Of a stretch of DNA of 64,000 nt, positions 39,091 through 47,731 are shown in pieces. The stretch is from Drosophila persimilis (Eukaryota; Arthropoda; Insecta; Diptera; Drosophilidae): positions 992,001 through 1,056,000 of the forward strand of contig NW_020825355.1 in assembly GCF_003286085.1 (NCBI RefSeq), in the 5' to 3' direction. How positions within the stretch are numbered: position 1 is the first letter of the stretch; each line of letters starts with the position of its first letter. Position numbers and translations under genes: made by a program. The notes under the pieces were generated by a model that worked only from the letters and a program-made list of their open reading frames with translations, had not been told where the DNA came from and ran no database searches.

Positions 39091-39556
39091 CGCACATCAA
39101 AATCGTAGACTGTCATTTTCGAACATGTATAAACATGCACAATTAACCCATTGCGGGGTCCGACAAAAATTATAAAGCTTGAAGTATTACAACCCAGTCC
39201 AGGCACAAACCATACGCATCTCTATACAGATGCTTAGTGGTTCAGATGAAAGATATCGTCATGGTCGATATCAATTGGTATTTTTTTTCGAAAGGAAATA
39301 GGAATCTACAAGTGGATCTTCAAAGAGTATTATTTTTCGCGGCCTAACTCAAGTTGTTACCCTGCATAGGTATTTTTTAAAGGAGGCTTAAGTGGGTTAA
39401 GGATAACTTATTCATTCAACAAACACAACAACATCCATCGTCAACAATACAAAAAAACATTTAATCTTATCGTCAATATCGTCACAGGTCTACACCTGTG
39501 AATGAGTTATTCGTAAGCATGCCAACGGAGAGCGCGGCCATATAAGACTAAACAAG
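39091..39556 (+). promoter_or_regulatory. nSMase: Upstream region of nSMase
   Basis: About 470 bases precede the start codon. TATCG-containing words (near 39256, 39266, 39468 and 39477) resemble half sites of the DRE. The leader just before the ATG contains GACTAAACAAG. No TATA box or clear initiator could be assigned. Confidence 0.35.
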
Positions 39557-40995
39557 ATGCTGCTGCTGGAGCTGAACATTTTAACCCTGAACATTTGGTG
39601 AGTGCTACTCTTTATGGACGTGACAGGTGAAGCACTGGCTCAAATCTAATTAAATCTCTAAATAACAATTACAGGGGCATACCATATGTGTCAAGTAATA
39701 GAGGGCCGCGTCTCGAGGCCATTTGCAAAGAACTGAGTAGCGGAAAGTATGATATCGTGTCTCTTCAGGAAGTGTGGGCTCAGCAGGACAGCGAGCAATT
39801 GCAGGAGAAGACGTCCAGTGTTCTGCCCTATTCCCATTACTTCCACAGTGGCGTAATGGGCGCAGGGCTCTTGGTGCTTTCCAAATATCCCATCCTGGGC
39901 ACTCTGTTTCACGCCTGGTCCGTGAATGGCTACTTCCATCGCATTCAGCACGCGGATTGGTTCGGCGGCAAGGGTGTCGGTCTGTGCCGCATCTTAATTG
40001 GCGACCAGATGGTGCACCTCTATAACGCGCATCTGCATGCCGAGTATGACAATGACAATGATGAATACAAGACTCACCGGGTTATCCAAGCCTTTGATAC
40101 CGCTCAGTTTATCGAGGCGACCCGAGGAAACTCGGTGCTTCAGATTTTGGCCGGAGATTTGAATGCCCAACCACAAGACATATCGTATAAAGTGCTGTTG
40201 TACACCTCTAAAATGTTGGACAGCTGCGCCTCGGACACCTTTCGCACAAATGAATGCGACCACAATTCGTACACTTCGGCGAGGGCACTGTCCAGGAATC
40301 CACGTGGAATTCGCATAGACCACATATTTGTCCGTGGAGGGGACAATATAAACGCGGAGATTGTCGACTATACTCTACCCTTTCCAGACCGTGTGCCTGG
40401 TCAAAAGTTTAGCTTCTCGGATCACGAAGCTGTATTGGCAAAGTTGAAACTATCTCGAACACCGACAGATCCTGGAGCAGCCGGCGACGGAGCAGGAGTG
40501 GCCACGATTGACGTAAACTGCGAAGTGGTTGAAGAAACATGTCCATCCCGTGAGCAAGGAGGAGGAGATGGGCCTGCGGAAGCAGCTCTCCCAACGGCTG
40601 ACGATTCTCGTGCCAATTGTAATGGCAGTTCCGTAAGGGGTCCAGATATAAGCTGCTCTTCCATCCAGCCTCTGCCTGCGGCCAGAACCGCTGCTCTCCA
40701 AGAAGCCCTGGCCCTTTGTGATGCTTCCCTGCTGCAATTGAACACCGATCGGATACTCTACTACAGCGCAGCCACCTTCCTCTTTGTCCTACTCGTTCTG
40801 CTGGTCGAGTTCACGGCCCCGGGGGGAATGCGTACCATTTTCTTGCTGCTCAAGTTTATAGTCTTCGGAGTCATCATGTTCTGCGTTTTCATGGCTTCCA
40901 TATGGAACTATATGGAGCGGAATGGCGTGCTGCAGGGAAAAAAGTCCATGGAGGTCATGTTGCATCATGCCCAGAAATATGAATATTTCTATTAA
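39557..40995 (+). CDS. nSMase: Neutral sphingomyelinase (SMPD2 type)
   Basis: Exon 1 (39557-39597) encodes the start, MLLLELNILTLNIW. The donor GTGAGT and acceptor TTACAG lead to exon 2 (39675-40995), giving 453 residues. It is a Mg2+-dependent phosphodiesterase of the exonuclease-endonuclease-phosphatase fold that hydrolyses sphingomyelin to ceramide and phosphocholine. Visible catalytic signatures are Asn12 in LNIW, the metal-binding Glu46 in LQEVW, AGDLNAQP near 172 and the SDH catalytic His near 262. An acidic, Pro/Ser-rich linker follows at about 275-340. Two hydrophobic segments at about 375-395 and 400-425 anchor it to a membrane, as in mammalian SMPD2. The poly(A) signal AATAAA is at 41157-41162. 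The first exon carries a catalytic residue, so the start is well fixed. Confidence 0.95.
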
Positions 40996-41279
40996 AGTCC
41001 GCATATGTGGCGGTAATTAAGTATAACGGCTCAATAAGCATTTAAAAACATTTTATATTGTCGTATATAAATATTGGTATTGTCTTTGATTTAATCTTAA
41101 TTTATTGACGAATCTGCCTCAATCTGATCTGTAAACATTCTGTACTATTTCAATGCAATAAAATGGTCTCGTTTCATTTTAACAGCCATTTTCGCGCTGT
41201 TACAAATAATTATTCGAAAAATTACTTCAATTACTTGGGGCTTTTCAATTCGAAAGGCTAAATAGAGCGGAATCATTAT

Positions 41280-41860
41280 GAGCCGCGGCTCTACTTTATA
41301 CCCGGTACTCAGTCAGTATATGTACATATATGTTCACAAAACACGACAATTGATTTTTTACCAACAAAATTCACCAAACTCGGTCGAACCGTTCGCGAAA
41401 TTTATACATACATATGTATTAGGTTTGCCCTATTTCCATTTTTCTTTACGTCTGTCTCTTTTTTTTCTATTCTCACATCAACACGAGCTTGCTCTCTCGC
41501 TCTTTTTCGCCAGATCACCCACACTAACCGAGTAGTGTGTGAGAGAGAGGGAGAAACAGCGAGGGTGAGAGAGACAGAGAATAAGCGCGTGGCTACGCTA
41601 CATACATTGGTTCCTTCTGGCTATAATGATCCGATCTGATCTAGATTCGGCAGATTCATTCTATACAGAATACACTTGTAGCTGTGTGAGCCTGGAGCTC
41701 ACTGGAGCCTGTATACAAAATTTGGTTGCTCCAGTTCCTACTGCCTCTGAGAACTAAGCGTCAAACAAGACGGACAGACAGACATGTCTATGCTAATCAA
41801 GGAGGTCGGAACACTTCCTTCTGGGTGTTACACACATCCACTTCCACCACAAATTGATCT
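41280..41860. repeat. Degenerate interspersed repeat between nSMase and RpL28
   Basis: One end carries TATACCCGGTACTC. The other carries GACGGACAGACAGACATG followed by GGTCGGAACACTTCCTTCTG. These words occur together in a common dispersed Drosophila repeat that I recognise but cannot name. Between them are CT-rich and GAGAGA-rich tracts at 41450-41580. It holds no intact gene. Its position, between the converging 3' ends of nSMase and RpL28, is a usual place for such insertions. Confidence 0.4.
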
Positions 41861-41960
41861 TAAAATCTGCTCAATGGGAACACTAGAGGCGTACGACGAA
41901 GCCGCCTTGCAAAACGACAATATTAATAAGCAAATTACAATTAAGTTTTAAACATCTTTT

Positions 41961-41967
41961 CTTTATT
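41961..41967 (-). terminator. RpL28: RpL28 poly(A) signal
   Basis: TTTATT on the plus strand reads AATAAA on the minus strand, about 45 bases after the RpL28 stop codon. The short 3' untranslated region is typical of ribosomal protein genes. Confidence 0.7.
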
Positions 41968-42009
41968 CTCGAGTAGAAAACAGCTCCGCATGATCCCATA
42001 TGGTACACT

Positions 42010-42813
42010 TTATTCGGGCTTCTTTCCCTTGGTAAGTTCGGCCTTCTTTCCCTTGGTGGGAAGGGGCTTCTGGGAACGCAGAACGGCGGAGGCGCGGCGA
42101 AGAGCAGCCTGAAATTGGGAAGTATAGAAACCCGAATTTAAAATCGAACCATAAAATTATCTACAAATAAGGTGCTAAAAGAGCTTCAGACAATTTTTTC
42201 AACACGATCATTCTGCGATCTTGGTATGTAGCATTAAAATAAGGATCATCATATCAGGGATAGTTCAGTGGGATTGCAAAATTATTTCAGAAATTACCTG
42301 CGTCAGATCCTTGCGGTACTTGGAGCCGATCAACAGGTTCTTCAGCTTTTTCAGGGAGCGTCGGGGACCAGCCTTGAAGTCGACACGCACCGTGTTCTTC
42401 GCGGGACGCTGAGCATATTTGCCCTTCTTCAGCACGGCGGTGAAGCCCTTCTTATCGGCAGTAGGAACGACGCCAAGGGTCTTCTTGTGCACGATGCCGC
42501 TGTAGCGGTACGAGCTCACAGAGGCCAAGTTGTTTGGCTCCTGGAAAAGTACAATAAACCATTAATACATGTCATATACACGGAAGCATTCAATGGTGAA
42601 GCCAACTTTATCAGATTAAGGTTACTATCAAGTTGTATTCAAATATCATTGTGAAAGTTTGTAAGTTGGAAACATCATAGAACAAATCGGATACTATTGA
42701 GCGGGGGGGACACCACTTACTGTGCTGAAGGGTTTGTTAACATCGCGCTTCTTCAACAAGAAGGCGTTGTTGTTGCGAATGATCAACCAATTGAGGTGCG
42801 AAGAGGTTGCCAT
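42010..42813 (-). CDS. RpL28: Ribosomal protein L28 (eL28)
   Basis: Coding exons in order of transcription are 42813-42721, 42540-42298 and 42108-42010, giving 144 residues, the length I recall for the fly protein. The start reads [20 protein letters not shown] and the end is a Lys-rich tail ([14 protein letters not shown]). Exon joins fall at FST|EPNNLA and LTQ|AALRRA, all phase 0 with GT-AG borders. It is a structural component of the cytosolic 60S subunit. Upstream lie several noncoding exons whose introns carry snoRNA-like units; the mature leader appears to begin in a TCT/TOP pyrimidine tract near 43840. The gene is transcribed divergently from eIF1 and converges on nSMase. Confidence 0.97.
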
Positions 42814-42820
42814 CTCAAGT

Positions 42821-42994
42821 CTGCAAGTAGAATGAAAGATATTTCGATTAGAAGAGTTTTCAAAAGTTTCTATAGCTTTCATGTTTATTGAGTGATCAGG
42901 ATTGGGTGATGAATATAGTCTTCAAGAACTCTTCTGCTAAATCATTCATCATGGTATGATTACTACAGCACTCAAATCAAGGAACTATGCTTAC
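42821..42994 (-). other. RpL28: RpL28 intron carrying snoRNA copy 1
   Basis: Minus-strand donor GTAAGC at 42994 and acceptor TTGCAG at 42821 bound a 174-base intron just before the coding exon. The snoRNA-like unit sits inside it. Confidence 0.6.
42891..42957 (-). ncRNA. C/D-box snoRNA candidate, copy 1
   Basis: Read on the minus strand, the same as the host gene: box C ATGATGA at 42952-42946, then about 46 bases, then box D CTGA at 42899-42896. Internal CAGA and TTGAAGA can serve as imperfect D' and C' boxes. The core is nearly identical to two more copies upstream, and all three lie in introns of a ribosomal protein gene, the usual snoRNA location in flies. The element upstream of box D is ATTCATCACCCAAT. 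I could not assign an rRNA target. Confidence 0.7.
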
Positions 42995-43068
42995 CTTTAT
43001 TGAGAATGAGACCAGACATAAATCCAAACGGAAACATTATGAAAGAGAAGAAAAATACATTATTAAAT
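42995..43068 (-). other. RpL28: RpL28 noncoding leader exon (unit 1)
   Basis: A 74-base exon is predicted between acceptor GGCATAG and donor AATAAAG|GTAAGC on the minus strand. It has a partner of the same length at 43209-43282 with similar sequence, so the exon was duplicated together with its snoRNA-bearing intron. Confidence 0.45.
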
Positions 43069-43105
43069 CTATGCCATGGCTAAAACATAGGTACAATGAA
43101 CGAAT

Positions 43106-43171
43106 CATTTCAGAATTGGGTGATGAATATAGTCTTCAAGAACTCTTCTGTTAAATCATTCATCACGAAAG
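43106..43171 (-). ncRNA. C/D-box snoRNA candidate, copy 2
   Basis: Minus-strand box C GTGATGA at 43166-43160 and box D CTGA at 43113-43110, with the same core as copy 1 apart from a few substitutions (for example C to T inside TCTGCTAA, and A for G before box D). It lies in the predicted intron 43069-43208. Box-D-to-box-D spacing to copy 1 is 214 bases. Confidence 0.7.
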
Positions 43172-43208
43172 GGATACGCAAGGCACCCAACTGGAGGAAA
43201 ATGCTTAC

Positions 43209-43282
43209 CTTTATTAGGAATGCGACCAGACATCAAACCAGAACACGCGATCATGAAAGAAAAGAGAAAAGAAGTTTAAAAT
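43209..43282 (-). other. RpL28: RpL28 noncoding leader exon (unit 2)
   Basis: Predicted 74-base exon with acceptor GCACAG and donor AATAAAG|GTAAGC on the minus strand, paralogous to the exon at 42995-43068. Both contain the CTTTCAT and GTCTGGTC words in the same order. Confidence 0.45.
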
Positions 43283-43321
43283 CTGTGCAATTGATCAAAA
43301 GTAGGGGGAACTTTAAATGAA

Positions 43322-43388
43322 TAACTTCAGGATTGGGTGATGAATATAGTCTTCAAGAACTCTTCTGCTAAATCATTCATCATGGAAT
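43322..43388 (-). ncRNA. C/D-box snoRNA candidate, copy 3
   Basis: Minus-strand box C ATGATGA at 43383-43377 and box D CTGA at 43330-43327. The core is identical to copy 1 between the boxes as far as I can read. It lies in the predicted intron 43283-43423. Spacing to copy 2 is 217 bases. Confidence 0.7.
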
Positions 43389-43423
43389 TGAGACTCCCTT
43401 GCGACTATAACATGTGCTCTCAC

Positions 43424-43493
43424 CTTGTGTATGTATCAACATCATAGCGTCCGGACCCACCCAGCGTGAAAGAGAAAGAAATTCGATGTTAGA
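43424..43493 (-). other. RpL28: RpL28 noncoding leader exon (unit 3)
   Basis: Predicted between acceptor TATTCAAG and donor ACACAAG|GTGAGA on the minus strand. It contains the pyrimidine tract TTTCTTTCTCTTTC, which could alternatively be a TCT-type transcription start in its own right. Confidence 0.4.
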
Positions 43494-43810
43494 CTTGAAT
43501 AAAGACAGAAAACACTTTATAAACGTATAGTTATTTTAATGGGAAACAAAAAAGTACTCCCGGCATGGGTTCCCCGACAGCCATGATGAAGTCAGCAACT
43601 CTGTACACATTTCGGGTAAAAAAAATCAGCGCGCTACACACGTGTGGGTAATACCAAATTTACCTCCGAAATATTTCGAGATAGCTGCCATTTGGAGTAA
43701 AACACGTGGTACACCCATGTCACAAAAAAAATATTTCACAGCTACATGCTATTCACAATGCTATAGAAGCTATAACTTAACCAAATCAAGACAAAACGCA
43801 AAATGCCCAC

Positions 43811-43845
43811 CTTTTCTCGTTGAAAGACAAGCAGGAAAGAAATAT
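43811..43845 (-). promoter_or_regulatory. RpL28: RpL28 TCT/TOP transcription start and first exon
   Basis: On the minus strand, ATATTTCTTTCCTGCTTG is a polypyrimidine initiator of the kind used by fly ribosomal protein genes, so transcription should begin near 43840. A donor AAAAG|GTGGGC follows at 43811. The first exon would be about 30 bases, noncoding, and give a TOP-type mRNA. Confidence 0.5.
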
Positions 43846-44147
43846 GGCAGCCGCGACACAGAGCAAAGTTGGCTGCGATTAAGCCAGCAGGGTTGCATTT
43901 TGGGCACCTATTCTGCACAACGATAGTTGGACAAGTTGGCAGCCGCAAAACAAAAACATTCGATAAGTGTCGAATATTTTTGAAAATATTTTAAAACGTT
44001 TTCACATTCGTTAATAAAGTGACAAGTGGCCCTATAATTTAAATTTATGTAAATATACTGTGGATATGTAGTGCGAGACCAACTCACCGGCGCAACTCTG
44101 TGTAGAAAATATATATTGTCACAAAAACAATTATCGATGTATTTATA

Positions 44148-44155
44148 TATCGATA
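44148..44155. promoter_or_regulatory. DRE (TATCGATA)
   Basis: A perfect palindromic DREF site sits between the divergent RpL28 and eIF1 genes. It is followed by AACATCCC, a motif-7-like word. Confidence 0.6.
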
Positions 44156-44164
44156 ACATCCCAT

Positions 44165-44296
44165 GAATTCGTCAGTATATTTAAGGTATATTTTTAAAAT
44201 GAGAGGTATATTTCGGTATATTTCTTAGAGTCGGATGGTATATTTTAACGATAAATCCGCGGTCACACTGTATATCAATAACATCCCTACAAACCA
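44165..44296 (+). promoter_or_regulatory. eIF1: Core-promoter module, copy 1 (motifs 6, 1 and 7)
   Basis: The module begins at GAATTCGTCAG. It holds several GGTATATTT words (Ohler motif 6), then GCGGTCACACTG (motif 1, the M1BP site) at 44259-44270, then AACATCCCTAC (motif 7) at 44280-44290. It is repeated almost unchanged 428 bases downstream. It could be an alternative upstream start for eIF1 or a degenerating duplicate. Confidence 0.6.
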
Positions 44297-44592
44297 GGGT
44301 GCCCGTTTCTGATATTTTTAATACTTTTCGGTATTTTTTTTAGGTCAAAATTGAACCGACGGTATATTTACGGTATATCGGTGTATAATGGTATATTTTG
44401 TCAATATCATTAATCTGTTAAATTTCATTTTCAACGGATTATCGAAATAAAGGCAATTATTTAAATTAAGCCAATCAAGTAGAAAATTGATTCATCAATC
44501 GTATAAAATTATGTGGGCATGGCTAAATAGCTCTATATAGCTGGGAATGAATGACGGAATATCATAATCGAGGAATATGTATAATAGAACTT

Positions 44593-44724
44593 GAATTCGT
44601 CAGTATAGTTACGGTATATTTATAAAATGAGACGATATATTTTGGTATATTTCTGAGGGTCGGACGGTATATTTTAACGATAAATGCGCGGTCACACTCT
44701 ATATCAATAACATCCCTACAAACA
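44593..44724 (+). promoter_or_regulatory. eIF1: Core-promoter module, copy 2, proximal to eIF1
   Basis: The same order as copy 1: GAATTCGTCAG, GGTATATTT words, GCGGTCACACTC at 44688-44699 and AACATCCCTAC at 44709-44719. The motif 1 plus motif 7 pair lies about 105-130 bases before the eIF1 start codon, the expected position for a housekeeping core promoter. Confidence 0.75.
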
Positions 44725-44820
44725 CATTTCCGAAAAATCACTCAGTAAAATCTTAAATTTTACATTAAGAGAACACTTCAAAAAGTTTTTGTTTAGGCTG
44801 TGGTTTATTTTTATTGTCGT

Positions 44821-45470
44821 ATGTCCATCCAGAATTTAAACACTCGAGGTAAGCAGACACTCCCAGCACACAGCCAGCCCACACAGTTTCCAGTCGCAGC
44901 GCTCATTTACACATGTACATAAAAATGGCTGCTCGTGGTCTAGTCATCGGCCTCACACGCAAACACGCATACATACGTAAATGCACGCAGGCGATTTTAA
45001 GGGCACAACAGCACGCTGCGAGAGGGTGTGATTACAATTACAGAAATTCCAATGAGATGCTAAGGGCATATGGTGTTTTTTGTTTTTTGCAGACCCCTTT
45101 GCTGATGCAATCAAGGGCAATGATGATGATATTCAAGACGGGCTTGTGCATATAAGAATCCAGCAGAGGAACGGTCGCAAGACTCTAACCACTGTCCAGG
45201 GCCTGTCCGCGGAGTATGACTTGAAGAAAATAGTCCGCTCCTGTAAAAAGGTAAGTGCCCCGTTTGTAAATAAACATTCCTGAGAGGGCCATGTAAGTAA
45301 TTGATTTAATTTCGCATTCGCAGGAATTTGCCTGCAATGGAACTGTGATCGAGCATCCGGAGTATGGTGAAGTTCTGCAGCTGCAGGGCGATCAACGTGA
45401 AAACATCTGTCAATGGTTGACTAAGGTTGGATTAGCCAAACCAGATCAGCTGAAGGTGCACGGCTTTTAA
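44821..45470 (+). CDS. eIF1: Translation initiation factor eIF1 (SUI1)
   Basis: Exons 44821-44848, 45093-45250 and 45324-45470 give 110 residues, the usual eIF1 length. The protein starts MSIQNLNTRDPFADAIKG. It carries the SUI1 fold with the typical IRIQQRNGRKTLTTVQG strand-loop and the GDQRENICQWL segment, and ends VHGF. eIF1 binds the 40S subunit near the P site and enforces stringent AUG selection. Introns have clean GTAAG donors and TTGCAG/CGCAG acceptors, and the first exon is only 28 coding bases. AATAAA at 45618-45623 is the probable poly(A) signal. The gene is divergent from RpL28 with about 1 kb between the starts. Confidence 0.97.
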
Positions 45471-47731
45471 GCGGATGCCAAGGAACAACAAATATTTCAT
45501 TCTTAAGCTACATTCAACTTGCAGAAGTTCTTCTTCGTTCAAATTATCTAAAAACAATCTCGATAGAACATTAACGCAAACAGAAGCAATAGACCATTAA
45601 TTGAGAAAGATGTTATAAATAAATTAAATGTTCAATTTAAATAAACAACGGAGGTTGCATAGTAAAATGGGACATTATCTGAAATTGCTTTATATTTCAG
45701 GGGCAGGTCTTTTAGTTTAATAACAATGGTGCTTTCATGCCAGAAAGCAAGACGGATAGATTTGTTTCCTTTCCGAATACAAGCGGCGCTTATCGCAGAG
45801 CAATAGCGATATTTTTTGCAACCATTCCTATACATCGATAAGTGTAATTAAAAGTCGCGGGTATATGATTTGAAGACGTAAAACAACAGAAAAAAAGTGT
45901 CATCTTGCTACAAAATAAGAAAAGTAGTTCCGTTGATTATACGTGCCACAAAAATAAAAACATTAAAATTTTTTTGCTAGTCTACAAAAATATTACCTTC
46001 AAAAATATATCGATAAATTTATATATCAATATTTTATATATACATCTAACACAACTGGGCTGCTTTGTGAGCGCGAATAATTTGCGTGTATTATTGCTTT
46101 TGCTAGTGAAAAAAACGTTTGCTGACGATCTCCCAAGGCAGCAATTTGATCTGCACTATCAGATGCACAAGTTTTCGTGTCGAATTTAATAAATATTGTG
46201 AAAAACGTGGATTTCAGTGTACGTGTACTCCGCGGAACGCCACTGTGACTCTAGCTAGAACATATAACAAGTGGTTTTACAATTTTGACATTGTAGCCGC
46301 AGCAAATAATTAACTGGAGGGAAGGAACAAGAACTATTCTACTTTGAGCGGTGTAAGTACACAAGATTATTATTTATGTATTATTTAGGGGAAGGGGGGA
46401 ATGGGCTACAATTCGCCATTAACCATACACTGGCCTCACATACATGATGAATTTCAAATTTGATGCGCGAGTGTCACACACAAATCTGTATAGACAAATT
46501 TCATACCTATTATATGTCATACATTGCACACATTTCGTGTCCGTCAGTTGACGTTAAAACATCTTAAAACATAAAATTGATTATCTGGTCATTGCAGGAT
46601 AGTTTCCTTGCGACCATTCAATTCGGTCCAGCAGCGATTAAATACAACAAAAGAAAATATTTATATATATTGTTTATTGTTTACCATGCTAACCGATGCT
46701 GACCATTCCCAGAGCCAAGACTTCTGGGAGCTGTCGCAGCCAATTCTGTTGGGACATTTCGCTTTCATGAATATACATATCTATATACTAACTATATGGT
46801 TAGTTTTTTTACTTAGCAAAATTAAGTTCTTAGGTTTCGATTCCATCATTCCCCGATCCCTATTTACATATAAATATTTATCGCATGCAACCATGCAGAT
46901 TTTTGGAGCCTATCGAAACGGTGACCGTGGAACGGCGAAAGTTTTCTATGACGATGAGAAGTCGAATTTTTGGATTTTTCGCGTGACAAGTTCGTTGTGA
47001 AAAAAAACAAAAAAGAACAATTACCTTATTATTTAGAACATTTGCAAGCAATATAAAATTTGTTGTGCTACTCTGTCGGCTCGGTGTCGGTGCATGTTGG
47101 GTGTGAAATAAAAAAAATCAATTGCCTCAAAGCCTCTCGACCAATTTCAATTCTCTGCGTGTGCAAAAAAAAAACTACGAAAAAACGAAGACGAAAAAAG
47201 TCAGCAGCGAGGAAGAAAAAGAATAGAAAGGAAAGCGAAAATAGCCACAGAAAAAGAAACAAAATTAAGTCATTCAAGCCACCAGGCCACGGAAAATTAA
47301 ACGACGACGACGACAACGGTCGCGTAGAAGTTGAAGAAAATGTACAGGAACAGGGGAGGAGGAGCAGCCGCAGCAGCAGTAGTATAAATAAATAGCGAAG
47401 CAGCGAAAAGAAGTGTTGCAGCTATTTTGCGTTTGATTGTTCGCATCGCATTGTAATCAAGTTTCATGCAATAAGAATATATCAAAGTGAAAATCAAATT
47501 TTCCAAATCGAAAAGCCTCCTCGACTGGGTGGCAACACGACTGCCACTGTGTGCGTGTGTATATGTCTGTGTGTGTGTGAGTGTGCCGCGTGTGACTGTG
47601 TGTGTGTGTGAGTGCTCCGAGTTAGTGTTGAGGCGTTCCGTTCGCTCGAAAAAAGAAAAAATAAATATATTTTAAAGCAAACCGACTGTGTCTTTGTGTC
47701 GAATTTCCGGATAAATTCAACATACGTTACC
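45471..47731 (+). other. eIF1 3' end, spacer and larp4B leader region
   Basis: After the eIF1 poly(A) signal near 45620 the DNA is AT-rich. A perfect DRE (TATCGATA) lies at 46008-46015 and a near match (ATCGATA) at 45834-45840, both suited to a larp4B housekeeping promoter. A donor GGT|GTAAGT at 46353 could end a first noncoding leader exon. The A-rich stretch 47100-47731, with a GT run at 47550-47612, reads as leader sequence running into the start codon at 47732. The open frames here (for example 46608-47000) lack conserved features and I do not accept them as genes. Confidence 0.45.

Noticed and set aside
42268..42654. Plus-strand open frame of 128 residues
   Set aside because: Antisense to the RpL28 coding exon.
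42896..43390. Inverted TGATGAAT...ATTCATCA words read as a transposon terminal repeat
   Set aside because: The same words are explained better as box C and its partner region of a C/D snoRNA on the minus strand, with a CTGA box at the correct end in all three copies.
44913..45155. 80-residue frame starting in eIF1 intron 1
   Set aside because: It overlaps exon 2 in another frame and has no conserved content; the SUI1 exon structure explains the region.
46608..47000. 130-residue plus-strand frame before larp4B
   Set aside because: AT-rich, no domain, poor codon use; more likely leader or intron of larp4B.
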